Of a DNA stretch of 64,000 bases, positions 22,886 to 32,715 are shown piece by piece (positions within the stretch are counted from its first letter, which is position 1; every line of letters begins with the position of its first letter). Source of the stretch: Ascarosepion bandense (Eukaryota; Mollusca; Cephalopoda; Sepiida; Sepiidae); assembly GCA_037127315.1 (NCBI GenBank), contig JBBBDQ010000330.1, forward strand, positions 2,335,001 through 2,399,000. The letters are read 5' to 3'. The notes under the pieces are model-generated. The model saw nothing but the letters and a program-made list of their open reading frames with translations, was not told where the DNA came from and did no database searches. The translations under genes and the position numbers were made by a program.

Positions 22886-23545
22886 ATAAATGTTGACAGA
22901 AAGAGGTAGTTCTGCCGCATCCCTTATAAGAAATAATATAGTCTAATATCAGAATTTTTTGCAAAATCATCTCTTTTTGTTTTTTCTGAAATTCGCATAA
23001 GTTGATTATATATTTGCTGTACTGATGCTAAGCAAACATAAAATGAACTTAACACTGCGAGGTCAAGTTCTTCATAAAATTGTTCCGAGAGGCATAACAA
23101 CTCGATAAAAATATGAATACAGGTCAATGAGTAAAAACATTTCGAATTGAGTAACATCAAAGAATGTTCTGCACTTTAAGTAGTGACAGGCTTGAAAACA
23201 AGTTAAGAATTTTTTAATCTGTATTTAATATGCTTTCATGGTTGGTGTTTTTTTCAAGTCCTATTTTCGTCAGTGTAATTACTAAGTAACGCTTCGTAGG
23301 TTGTGCTGATGATGTAACAGATATGAGTGCGGAAAGTGGAATCATTGGAAACTATCCCACTTTTTAAGGAGGTCACGACTGTTAACAAATGCTTTGATTT
23401 GTTTTTTTATGACTTATCAACCCTTTATGGGTTATTTAAAACCAATAACAGATAATAAAGAAACAGAATTTGCAAAGAATCACGATCATCTTTATCATGA
23501 AAGGACATAGCATGAATTACGGGTGGTAACTGATAATTCTTTTCT
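22886..23545. other. No recognisable feature
   Basis: AT-rich, unassigned sequence between the RTE fragment and the 68-bp satellite. Confidence 0.5.
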
Positions 23546-23550
23546 CTTGG

Positions 23551-24035
23551 AATTGATCATTATTTTGTTTTAATTACATCACTTTTATTATTCTACTTTA
23601 ATAATTGCCCTTGTTAGAAATTGATCATTATTGCGTTTTAATAAAGTTACTTTTATTATTCTTTTTTTTTATAATCCACCTTATTGTAAACTGATCATTA
23701 TTGAGTTTTGATAAATTCACTTTTATTATTCTACTTTAATAATCTATCTTATTGGAAATTGATTAATATTCCGTTTAAAAAAGTCGCTTTTATCATTAAG
23801 TTTTGCTAATTTATCTTGTTGGAAATTGTTCATTATTCCGTTTTAATAAAGTCACTTATGCTATTCTGCTTTAACAATTCCTCTTGTTGGGAATTGATTA
23901 TTATTCGGTTTTTATAAAATCACGTTTATTATTCTGCATTAATAACCTATCTTGTTGTAAATTGATAATTATTTTCTTTGAATCATTTCTGTTGTTGGAA
24001 ACTGATCAATATTCCGTTTTAATATGTTTTTAAAA
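23551..24035. repeat. 68-bp satellite/minisatellite, about 7.5 units
   Basis: An AATTGATCATTATTCCGTTT-type anchor recurs at 23551, 23619, 23689, 23757, 23824, 23892, 23959 and, after a shortened unit, 24000. Spacings are 67-70 bp. Each unit continues with a TAATAAA..TCACTTTTATTATTCT block and an ..AATAAT..TCTTGTTGGA block. Units differ by 10-25%, so the array is old. It has no coding potential and no dyad typical of an origin. Confidence 0.9.
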
Positions 24036-24308
24036 TCATGTTTTTTTGATCAACTTTTTGGTGTCTTCACATTGCAATAACTTTAGTAGATGCCAACGCG
24101 ACTGAATTTGGATCAATAAATTGGTAGCCTTATACGTAACTATTAACTGAATGTTGATCTGAAAATTATCACTGTGAATTCCCGATTTATAGAATTTAGA
24201 TTCAACACTGAATTATGTGCATTGAAAATAAAAGAGATTATGTTTAGCTATAGATTGCATTTAAGCATGAAACAGACTGTCGCCATTGGGTGTTGACCTA
24301 AATTTCTA

Positions 24309-24311
<3 letters not shown>

Positions 24312-24361
<50 letters not shown>
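24312..24361. repeat. (TA)n microsatellite
   Basis: About 25 TA units directly at the 3' edge of the minus-strand mariner relic. Confidence 0.95.
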
Positions 24362-24364
<3 letters not shown>

Positions 24365-25020
24365 AAACATGTCACTTAAAGTATTGTCAATCGCTAGCCA
24401 CTACTTTTTTCCATCTCTTTGGCAGCATTTCATTCTACGTCGGAAAATTTCTTGTTCTTAAGGCTAACCACGAGTCGACTTTTTTTTTTTTGGCATATTC
24501 ATATAAATAAAAGTTCTGCTCAGCCAGGCCATGTGCCATCGATCGGAACAAGTGATAATTGGACCTGGCAATGCCTGGCAAAAACGGCGGGTGAGGCAGG
24601 ACTTTCCATTCAAGAGTTTCCATGTAGGTTTTCACCCGTTTTGCATCATGGAGCCTAGAGATGTCATGTTGCGAAATCACTTTGTCGTGTCTCTTCTCTT
24701 ATAGCGGCTTTTTTTCATCAATGCTCTGCTCAAACGCATCAATTGTAGTCGATAGCGATCTCCCGTGATAGTTTCGGTCGGTTTGAGAAGCCCATAATAA
24801 ACTACACCCAGCTGATCTCACCAAATGCAGAGCAGAATTTTCGAACCATGGCTGTTCATCTTTGCCGTCGATCAAATACATTTTCTTTAACACGAAATCA
24901 GGCATGCGTAACGCCATTAAAAACAAAGTAGTTTACACTTCGGCGAAATGACATACAATGAAATTAAAGCTTGTTTATCGTACTTCCTTAGAGATGCGTT
25001 ACCATTTGAAACTACATGCA
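24365..25020 (-). pseudogene. mariner-type transposase, C-terminal two-thirds, broken
   Basis: Minus-strand codons read WWDQLGVVYYGLLKPTETIT (first catalytic Asp block, about 24830-24770), DRYRLQLMRLSRAL, an altered 'HDNA' block (QHDISRLHDA, 24680 region) and VKTYMETLEWKVLPHPP with HLFRSMAHGLAEQNF. This is the D34D-type mariner catalytic core, and FRRRMKCCQRDGKK is the C-terminal end. The second Asp context is damaged (HDNARPH to HDISRLH) and several frameshifts are needed. The N-terminal DNA-binding half and both terminal repeats were not found. Confidence 0.8.
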
Positions 25021-25124
25021 CGCAGTTCTGGGAACGCCATCTGTTGAAAAACACCGAAAACTTATTCAAGGCGCTAATATATATATTTATATGTAACAAC
25101 TTCAAAGTATGTAAACATAAAATC

Positions 25125-26204
25125 TAACCATCCAACAAACATAATCCAACATATCCATAAAGGAATGGAGCACTGGCAATCACGAATTCGTCAAACAAAA
25201 CAATCTTTCAAGAAAAGAAAAAAAGATTATGAAAATGCCTTTAAAAATATGGCCATGAGAACATTTTAGAATACAAACCTCAGCCAAACAAACAAACGAA
25301 AAACAATAATAGAAATCAAAATATTATTTGGTTCAATCCACCGTTTAACTTAGAAGTAAAACCTAAGAGAAAAATATTTTTTAAAATTAATCAATAAACA
25401 CTTCCCAGAAACTCAGAATTAAACACAATTTCAATAGGGATTCAATCAAATTAAGTTATAGCTGCACGAGTCATTTAAAAAATTACATAAAAAAACAAAA
25501 CACCAGAAACAAAATAATATCATTAACAAGGAATGTAACTGTAGGGTCAAAAATAAATGCCAACTTAACGGAGTTAGTAATGCAGAAGAGGTTATTTAGA
25601 AACCAGAGGAGGTTCATAACATAAATGGACAAAGTAAAACATATTTAGGATCTACCAAAGACAATTTTAAAATCAAATGTAATAACGATAAATCTACATT
25701 TAAACTGGAAAACCTCAAATATTGTACCAAACTGACTAGCTACGTGTAGAAATTAAAACTGAAATATGGAAAAAACCCTGATATAACTTGGAGCATAATG
25801 AGAATAGCCAAACCACACAACGGTAGCAACGTATGCAGATTGTGCCAGAAGGAAAATTTAACTTAGATATTGTAAACCAGAAAGAAAATAAATTACTAAA
25901 TGCAAGATCAAAAATTATGTCAAAATGTAATCATAACCATAAACACTTACTAGAATTATATAAACATGGACAAAAGTATTTTAAGATCCTTAAATAACTC
26001 CTTCCTAATTTTGAAAATTCCAGTTGCACGTTCGATAAACGGTAAAATCATTTATTGTCAATGGCTTCGATATACCGAATGGTTGAAATCCAGATCACGA
26101 AAAAAACTAATTTCCAAATGAAAAATATTCAAAATTCTACAATATAATTGCATAGAACACTTTTTAAGACAACCGTGTACTAGTCTAATTTAATTATGAC
26201 CAAA

Positions 26205-26217
<13 letters not shown>
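25125..26217 (+). pseudogene. Penelope-like element, C-terminal endonuclease part and 3' tail
   Basis: Plus-strand codons read FKKRKKDYENAFKNM near 25210-25250, then ECNCRVKNKCQLNG (25531-25570; the cysteine cluster before the nuclease). A GIY-YIG-type block TYLGSTKDNFKIKCNNDKST follows (about 25638-25697). Then come NPDITWSIMRIAKPHNGSN, VCRLCQKENL (25840s) and LLNARSKIMSKCNHNHKHLL. This order is typical of PLE C-termini. Stops and shifts occur throughout. The 3' region 26025-26215 matches 58500-58690 and ends at (AT)n. A hammerhead unit follows at once. Confidence 0.75.

Positions 26218-26220
<3 letters not shown>

Positions 26221-26242
<22 letters not shown>
26221..26242. repeat. (TA)n microsatellite between PLE tail and hammerhead unit
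   Basis: Eleven TA units precisely between the PLE 3' tail and the hammerhead-bearing repeat. Confidence 0.95.
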
Positions 26243-26243
<1 letters not shown>

Positions 26244-26482
26244 GTAAGTACTCTGGCATGTATGGATCTCTCATTTCGTAATGAATTAGAGCACTCTGGC
26301 TATTGGGCGTGTATAATGATAATGTATACGCTAAAAAGTCTACCTTCTTCTACCAAGCGCCCATAGCCCATAGAATCGCCGACTGACGCCAATTCGGCCG
26401 GGTTTCAATCCTGGGTTAAAAGTAATCGGAATCTAACCGTACTGATGAGCTGTGATACAGCGAAACAGATTTGTCTGTGGAT

Positions 26483-26486
<4 letters not shown>
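26243..26486 (+). mobile_element. Hammerhead-bearing, tRNA-like repeat unit (best copy)
   Basis: A 244-bp unit bounded by (TA)n on both sides. Order: GTAAGTACTCTGGCATG leader; ATTGGGCGTGTATAATGATA; a tRNA-like part with a weak A box near 26364 and a clear B box GGTTTCAATCC (26401-26411); then a hammerhead ribozyme core at the 3' end (26437-26480). The 5' portion present in the 36-kb unit (TATTTACGCTCTCAC) is absent here. It could be a SINE, a retrozyme-like element or a PLE terminal repeat; the sequence alone does not decide. Confidence 0.75.
26437..26480 (+). ncRNA. Hammerhead ribozyme motif (type I, minimal stem III)
   Basis: Stem I CCGTA (26437-26441) pairs with TGTGG (26476-26480). The core CTGATGA is at 26442-26448. 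Stem II GCTGT-GAT-ACAGC spans 26449-26461. GAAA is at 26462-26465. Stem III is very short: A-C-A with T-G-T around a four-base loop. The cleavage triplet GTC is at 26473-26475. All invariant core residues are present. Known family: self-cleaving ribozymes with tiny stem III, as in PLEs and animal retrozymes. Activity is inferred, not shown; such short stem III forms may act as dimers. Confidence 0.8.

Positions 26487-26531
<45 letters not shown>
26487..26531. repeat. (TA)n microsatellite
   Basis: TA repeats directly 3' of the hammerhead unit. Confidence 0.95.
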
Positions 26532-26534
<3 letters not shown>

Positions 26535-26934
26535 TACATAAATAATGGTTTTATTTAATACATTAAACAATTTGTTTTCAAGAAGAGTCATATAAATTAT
26601 AAACAATGAAAGACTATGATAGCTGCCCATTGCAGTGACATCCTTCTGGGTTTAGATATTACCTAGATGATCATTAAAATCCAATTCACTCTTTCCAGTG
26701 ATATATGTTATCAATTATCCAATTATCCAAAAACTATAACACAGCATTCAAATGTTCCAGGCGTGACATGGCACCACTAATAAAAAAAATTCATGCGATG
26801 TTTATGACGTACTAATCTTCAAATAGCCCGTGGCAAAATTTAGGCCCAACCGGAGTATTAGTTTACAAATTACAGTCATTTAAGTAAAGCTATTGTTGCA
26901 AATTTTTAAAACAATAGAAAAATCTGAATTTTGC

Positions 26935-27225
26935 ATGTTGATAAAACATTGCTTTCTGATGAGAAAAATACTGTTCAAGCAAAGCATTCAGATTCTGCTT
27001 CGTCGGAAACAAAGGTTATGCTGACTTTAAACGCGGTCGTACAGACACAAATGATGCTGAACGTTCAGCTCGCCCCCAAACGGCAGTTATCCCGGAAAAT
27101 ACTACAAAAATCTACAAACTCGTTTTGGCGAATCGTAAACTGAATTTACGTGAGATGGCAGGGGAGTTGAACATATCAGAAAGCAGTGTATTAACTGTTT
27201 TGCATGAACATTTGTCAATTTTTAC
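26935..27225 (+). pseudogene. mariner-type transposase, N-terminal fragment
   Basis: The frame from about 27028 reads FKRGRTDTNDAERSARPQTA, then a VIPENTTKIYKL block, ANRKLNLREMAGELNISE and SSVLTVLHEHLS. This is the paired helix-turn-helix DNA-binding region of mariner transposases. Upstream, in another frame, is KHSDSASSETKVM. The catalytic half is absent and the match ends abruptly at 27220, where PLE-like minus-strand sequence starts. Confidence 0.8.
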
Positions 27226-27342
27226 CGTGTTCATAATTGATGTTATTAAGTGTAGGATTTCTCTTTTTATTAGTAATGCTTCCGTTATTTTTAATCTTCT
27301 TTTGCATGCAGATGATGATATTATTATCAACGAGGATATCAC
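27226..27342 (-). pseudogene. PLE GIY-YIG C-terminal scrap
   Basis: Minus-strand frame reads CKRRLKITEALLIKREILHL, resembling the closing helix 'RLKI.EAL.IK...P.LN' of PLE GIY-YIG nucleases. Too short for a firm family call. It joins the mariner fragment at 27225. Confidence 0.5.
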
Positions 27343-27379
27343 GGACAGGTTCTAGAAGATCTGAATGTGTATTTATATA

Positions 27380-27600
27380 TAAGTAAAATGAAATTAATTC
27401 TTGATAATGGTTAAAAGTATAGCCGAAAGCGCTCTAAATTACAAAAACTTTTTGAGTTTCAAAAAGAAGAAATAATTACGAACACATGAAAAATTTTATA
27501 AAAACTTAATGATAATACCTTGTCTGTCATTTTTTAATGAAACCTGTATGAAAGAGAGTTTGTTGCTCAAATACATTATATATATATATTAATGGATATA
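27380..27600 (+). mobile_element. PLE 3' tail fragment ending in (AT)n
   Basis: Plus-strand sequence CTTGATAATGGTTAAAAGTA and CATGAAAAATTTTATAAAAA, with AACTTAATGATAATACC, aligns in order with the minus-strand PLE tail at 6555-6339. Like that tail it ends in (AT)n. Here no hammerhead unit follows. Confidence 0.7.
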
Positions 27601-27754
27601 CATATTATCCTTCTTTTTCATGCGTTATGCAATCATCTGTTTCATATTATGAACTCAACGTTTTTCGATTTGAATTAGATATTAGCATTTCTTAAGTTAA
27701 GTTCGTTATGAATACTAAATCTGATGTGTGAATATTTTTATTTATTAAATGTAC

Positions 27755-28141
27755 TAGCAGTATCGCCCGGCGTTGCTCGGGTGTAATGAAAGCTTTAAAA
27801 CTAATCCATTCTTCTAGAGCTAAGACTTTTTGGACGTTGGCACGAAAGATTAAAAAGCAATGGTTGTTTCCAGTTAAAGCGAAACCGTAGACTGAAAGAA
27901 AAATGAATGGATGTAAATCAAATTTTGATTTCCTGGTATCGATATCAAATAAGTTTTTTTGTCGTAAACTGATTTTTGAAGGCTAAATAAATCCTCTAAG
28001 TAAATGGTATCATGTCTTAGACTAAGAAAGAACGCCAATTATATCTACATAGAGCCAAATCCGAAGCATAAACTAAAATAAAAGGGCTGAAAAAATACAG
28101 ACATACAAGCAGATAAACAGACAAACACACAAACATCTTGC

Positions 28142-28177
<36 letters not shown>

Positions 28178-28421
28178 CGATTTTCTGCACTATTGTAAGA
28201 ATTTGAAACTTCTGAATATCGTTTCTTATATTTTTGTCTATGAGTGTATCAAATTTGATTAAAATCGGACCACTCCTTCTATAACCCGATTTTTTCGATT
28301 ATCGATATTTATGGGGGTACCTCGACACAAAACCTAGCTAAGAACACTCACAGAAGCTTATAGTACAACTGTGTACATTTTCAAGAAAATCGATTCAGCC
28401 ATTTCGGAGTCTATAGTTAAC

Positions 28422-28476
<55 letters not shown>

Positions 28477-28480
28477 TTAG
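27755..28480 (+). mobile_element. Dispersed repeat with CTAGCAGTATCGCCCGGCG edge
   Basis: Starts with ACTAGCAGTATCGCCCGGCG and TTGCTCGGGTG. It ends with AAAATCGATTCAGCCATTTC, then GGAGTCTATAGTTAACGGAC and a (CA)n tract (28426-28472). An internal (TA)n run lies at 28147-28174. I recognise this edge pair as a type of dispersed repeat seen in several invertebrate genomes, but I cannot assign its class. No coding frame. Confidence 0.5.
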
Positions 28481-29085
28481 TCAGGTAAATACCGAAACCC
28501 CAAAATAGAATGGGATATTAAAATCGTGGGAGAAAAAGAAAGTTATATTTTAGAATCTGATATTATTTATCTCACGTTGTTGAGAAAATCACTAGTTTGT
28601 TTACATTGGGGACGAAGCGTTTAAATGAGCATTTTTATTTAAAGAATAAAAATAAAAAATAAAAAGTAATAATTAAAAAATTGGCATAACAGAAAAACAA
28701 AAGGAAAAATATATTTAAAAAATAATAGTTAAAAAGAAATAAAGTCGGAAAGTGTAGCGGAAAAATAAATACATACAGAAATACGCACACAGACACATAC
28801 ATATATACATAAACACACAAACAGACGTTTTTTATTTTAATTATTTTTAGGTATTGACGTTGCTAAAGTTAAAATCGTATTAAATTATAAATCGGGCATG
28901 CTAATAAATTAATTTTAGTAAAGTAAAATTTAGTTATGTTTATACCGAAACTTAAAAAAGGTATAAAGAACAAAAGTCGTGGGGAAAAAAGAAGAAAAGT
29001 ATATATATATATAAATAAATTAGTAGTACGAACTAATGGATTGGCACTCCACACTTCGTAGCATTTATTTTTTAACAGTGCTCGA
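28481..29085. other. No recognisable gene
   Basis: A-rich, low-complexity sequence. The Phe/Leu/Tyr-rich minus-strand frames here follow from A-richness. Confidence 0.5.
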
Positions 29086-29088
29086 TAC

Positions 29089-29281
29089 GTAGTAGAGTAA
29101 TATTAGTAATAATACTTATTATTGAAGTTTATCATGAAAACATTTCTTTCGCTATATAAGAGCTGTCCTGTTTCAGTGCTATATCATGCGTGATGAGGTA
29201 CGTGATATAGCACTGAAACACAACATCTCTTCTGTAGCGAAAAAATGTTTTTATCAAAGACTCCAATGATAAGAATATTAC

Positions 29282-29286
<5 letters not shown>
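29089..29286. mobile_element. Foldback (hairpin) element, ~95-bp arms
   Basis: Left arm 29091-29190 and right arm 29199-29286 are imperfect inverted copies. TTTCAGTGCTATATCATGCG on the left pairs with TACGTGATATAGCACTGAAA on the right. AAAACATTTCTTTCGCT pairs with AGCGAAAAAATGTTTT, and TAGTAGAGTAATATTA with TAATATTACTACTA. The loop is about 8 bp. It is flanked on the right by (TA)n. A non-autonomous foldback/MITE is most likely. The long stem could also fold in RNA. Confidence 0.85.

Positions 29287-29352
<66 letters not shown>
29284..29352. repeat. (TA)n(GT)n microsatellite
   Basis: TA repeats to 29323, then GT repeats to about 29369 with interruptions. Confidence 0.95.
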
Positions 29353-29354
<2 letters not shown>

Positions 29355-29369
29355 TGTGTGTGTCTGTGT

Positions 29370-30334
29370 GAGCGTGCGAGAGAGTCATCAATTTTAATTA
29401 ATTTAAAACATTTTCGAATTATTTCAAAAATGAAATTCCGCGTCTTTTCCCGTTAGAATTCTGAACAATGCAGAAAAGAATTCAATATTATAACGAAGTT
29501 ACCTTGAAATAACGTCACCGTATTTTATCAGCCGTGCTTTTCTAAGTGTAACGAGAATATGTCTTTGCATGAGTGTACCATAATGTACACGATGACCGAC
29601 TTCCGGTCGTTGAGTAGCAATTGGTATTTAGACCGCGTTGGATAACAAGTCATCGGCTTAAGGTCGACTCAAGTTAAGATCCGACATTTAATCCTTTGGT
29701 TGGATAAGAAACACATTCATATGACAGATTAATCTGTTAGCTAAACAAAAGAAAGACGCGATAACAAGTTAAGGTCGGGGCCGAAGATGGTTGAGGATAA
29801 TGAGACATTAAAAAATGCATTAACTGAAGCAAAGAGACGATAGGAGTCGTCTGCCAATTGACAGCTGCAGCTACTTCCGCATAACGACAGTACTTTCGAC
29901 CTGCTAACGTAGGACACGTAAGATCTGACAAAAAAAAAAACCCAAAAAAAGAAAAACAAACAACAACAACAAAAAACAAAAAACAAAATAAAAAAATTCA
30001 AAAAACAAACAAAATAATACAAAATACTGTTTTTCAGCTTGCATCACTTTTTGGGTTGATTTATGCTTAAGACATCGGCTAACTCTGAAATACTTGGCGT
30101 GACACCGCAAACAAGGAGATTAAAGGTTGCATTAAATGGACCCTAGAAAAGGCACAAGATAAATGCCATTTTGTGATCCTTAAGTTTATTGTTGATGTAT
30201 CAGATGAGAGTGTCTCAAACGTGTCAAGAATCTCAATGCGCTTACATCCTCATAATTTTAAGGATGCAAATCTGTTGTAGCTGGTTAAACTTTCGACTTC
30301 AACAAGTGTAGGCATGCTTTGGGATAACGTTCTT
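29370..30334. other. No recognisable gene
   Basis: Unassigned sequence with an A-rich tract at 29931-30020 that creates spurious Phe-rich minus-strand frames. Confidence 0.5.
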
Positions 30335-30505
30335 TTTATGTGAAGCGTCTGTTCAGTACACGGGCGAATATAGCTTTCCATAAATTCCTATCCTTTGTCA
30401 CACCTGGCAATATTTGTCTTTTTATTATTTCACTATGAGTGTCTAAACCTTCTTTTCTGATTATGTGTCCAAGAAATTTCAATTTCTTCTTTTCGATTCC
30501 AGGTA
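30335..30505 (-). pseudogene. RTE-type LINE C-terminus, separated from its upstream part
   Basis: Minus-strand codons read KKKLKFLGHIIRKEGLDTHS, then EIIKRQILPGVTKDRNLWKA and IFARVLN. This is the RTE C-terminal 'RQLKFLGH..RKEGLENL' block of a subfamily different from the 16-kb copy. At about 30505 it joins a plus-strand Jockey-type LINE. The matching upstream RTE sequence resumes at about 31560. Confidence 0.75.
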
Positions 30506-31182
30506 TTAGAAGGTCGGTTCTCTGTGCTGGGCCAGGAAGTTTTTCCCGGCTGAAACAATCCTGCACATATACAAATCTACCATCCACCCGTGCATGGAAT
30601 ACTGCTGCCATATCTGGTCAGGTGCCCCTGCTATCCACCTAGGGGTCCTTGAGAAAATTCGACGGAGAATCTGCAATCTGATCGATCTCGACTTGGAAGC
30701 TCGGATACAGTCATTTTCTCACCGGGGCAGTTTGGCTTCCCTGTGACTCTTCTACAAGTACTTTCACGGTTTCTGTTCTAATGAACTTAGCTCACTGGTG
30801 CCCCCTATATACGAATTTCCTCGAGCCACAAGATTAGCAACTAGGCCCCACCCTTTTACTGGGAAACCAATAAGATGTAAACTCAAATTTTACTCCAGCA
30901 GCTTCTTTTCTCGCACTTCCTACATGTGGAATTCCCTTCCATTTACTTGCTTCCCCGACAGTTACAATCTTCAAGAACTTAAATGTAAAGTCAATAGTCA
31001 TCTTCTATCTCACTAACTTGCATCCTTTCTCTCGTGCTCTCACCTTATTTCTGTAGTATTTTCAACCCTCTCCTACCCGCTTCTTGACACCCCCTTTATT
31101 CTGTCAGTCCTCATAACTTTCCTCCTACGTAAACCCCTGCACAAAAGTGGCAGTATAATGCCTTGCTTGGGGCGATACGATT
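30506..31182 (+). mobile_element. Jockey/CR1-type LINE, 5'-truncated, inside an RTE copy
   Basis: Plus-strand codons read GSLCWARKFFPA, then a YKSTIHPCMEYCCHIWSGAP-type block (30560-30640), EKIRRRICNLIDLDLEAR (30650-30710), the 'FYKYFHGFCSNE' block (30750-30790) and RATRLATRPHPFTGKPIRC with SFFSRTSYMWNSLPFTCFPD (30820-30960). It ends in CCCCTGCACAAAAGTGGC and CCTTGCTTGGGGCGA with an A-rich tail at about 31180. Few shifts, so it is younger than the RTE copy it interrupts. Confidence 0.85.
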
Positions 31183-31189
31183 ATAAAAA

Positions 31190-31500
31190 AAATAGTCAGT
31201 CAGCTAAGTGCTATACGTAATACGCGCTTGGGCGATAATGTCTCGAAAGATATATGAGTGACTGAAAAGAATTTTTTCCTGCAGTAGGTTGCCATTACTT
31301 TCTGTTACCAGCCAATGTTATAGAACCTATAGAACCTAATCTGTCCTGCTTTTCAACCCATAGCCGAGAGGAGAAGAAATGGATTAATACCTTTCCAAAG
31401 GGTATTTGTGAATATAATGAATTCAACTGGAATTCGAACTCAGCTCTCTGAGTTCTCATCCCGAGCCGATATTTACTGCACCACAACGCACTTCTGATTC
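31190..31500 (-). mobile_element. tRNA-derived SINE (ACTG-tailed family)
   Basis: Opposite orientation to the 21.2-kb copy. The plus strand begins with the tail complement (AGTCAGTCAGC), then GCGCTTGGGCGATAATG, AACCCATAG and GGAATTCGAACTCAGCTCTC (B-box complement). It ends at the head with CACCACAACGCAC. It sits directly behind the A-rich tail of the LINE at 31182. Confidence 0.8.
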
Positions 31501-31559
31501 TAAATATAAGTGTCCTTTTTAGTCAGAATTTTCCTGAAACTTCGTCATCAATCACATTT

Positions 31560-32345
31560 TTAGTCCACAATATTACCAGGATCCTGTGTGTGGAATCAAG
31601 TCTATTTTTCACCTGTGATGAAATTGTTGAAATATCAGGGTTGATATTACATAGCAGTTAAGCATCATTTTCTTTGATTCTAATGAAATTTTCATATTTC
31701 TTAGGCTTTTGGAAGGCATCTTTTGCTATTCTAACGCGCGTTCAGATTTCTATGTCCCATTTTCTACCACATGTTAAAAGAAACTTCCAGGCTTTTGTAC
31801 TTGTTTGATTTTGACATCCCCAATTCGTAGATGGCATTTTGAGCTGCAATTTTTGCTAACGTTCATGCATTATGTCTTCGTATAATTGATAGTTCTTTCT
31901 TTTTGCTTTCTTGTTATACCTTCTTAAAGAGTTTCTGGTGTTTTCCTTTTTTGTCTGACACTAAAAAGAGTGTCATTTATATATCTTGCGTTGTCAAATT
32001 TATGCCTACTGCTAATAAACCCCAGTAGGACTCCTATTTCTCTTAAGATATAGAAAAAAGAAAAAAGTTTAATAAATCCAGTGAGAACATATCTTACACC
32101 TTTTTCTATATTTTGCATATTAACGCAAATGATTTTATATGCAGGCGGTTATCTTTCAGTATAATCTCTGGATTATTCTAATGTCTTTCGGAAAAATTAC
32201 TTCTTGGCTATCCTAATGTTTTTCATAACAGCCACAAATAGACCTCTGTCCTCTACCTTATCAAATGCGTTTGCCTAATCATTGAGATAATCAAGTTATC
32301 ATTTTTCGGAGTATGCCTCTTTTCTTTGCATCTGTCCAAACGTTA
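31560..32345 (-). pseudogene. RTE-type LINE, reverse-transcriptase to post-RT part
   Basis: On the minus strand, 32345-32150 covers the motif-A region (codons for KAF at about 32270 and the following 'VIKNLY'-like helix). 31980-31850 covers the 'NKK..' post-RT part. 31830-31700 encodes the 'C.LRIGDVKIKQVQK' and 'TEIRTRVRIAKDAFQKP' equivalents. Many stops. It is probably the same insertion as 30335-30505, separated by the LINE and SINE between them. Confidence 0.65.
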
Positions 32346-32419
32346 CATATTATAAATGCTTTTTGTTTTCAAAGAAGAAATGTGTTTAATATTTAGTCTC
32401 TTTAAATATTTACACTCAC

Positions 32420-32600
32420 ATTCCGATATACGCAATTCATTTGCAAAACTATCCTTTCTCATTATGCATCCCAGAATTTCAACTGCTGTATTCGGACGTC
32501 TGCAACCATGGCTCTTCAAACCATTGCCCTTAGTAAAGACAAAAAGAGTAGTTTTTTTTATCGTCTCCACGGTTTCGAAGTCAAAGTTGTCCTTCTTCAA
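32420..32600 (-). pseudogene. RTE-type LINE C-terminal scrap
   Basis: Minus-strand frame contains NTAVEILGCIMRKDSFANEL, matching the RTE 'RQLKFLGHIMRKEGLENLI' block. Isolated and short. Confidence 0.55.
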
Positions 32601-32624
32601 GACTAGTTGCTTAATTATGCTAGA

Positions 32625-32715
32625 GAGCACAGTCTGGTCTGCTGTTTAACCCATAATTAGGGAGTAAGGAACGTTGATTCATAGCTTTCTCAGAGGTATT
32701 AATGCGATTTATAAA
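32625..32715 (-). mobile_element. SINE fragment (ACTG-tailed family)
   Basis: GTCTGCTGTTTAACCCATAA and AGCTTTCTCAGAGGTATTAAT match the middle of the family. Head and tail are lost. Confidence 0.5.

Noticed and set aside
23551..24035. CRISPR-like regular spacing
   Set aside because: Whole 68-bp units are similar, with no alternation of constant repeats and unique spacers, and the genome is eukaryotic.
24380..24395. CGCTAGCCACTA resembling the Tc1-type end at 58.4 kb
   Set aside because: It lies within decayed mariner transposase codons, and no matching inverted end was found.
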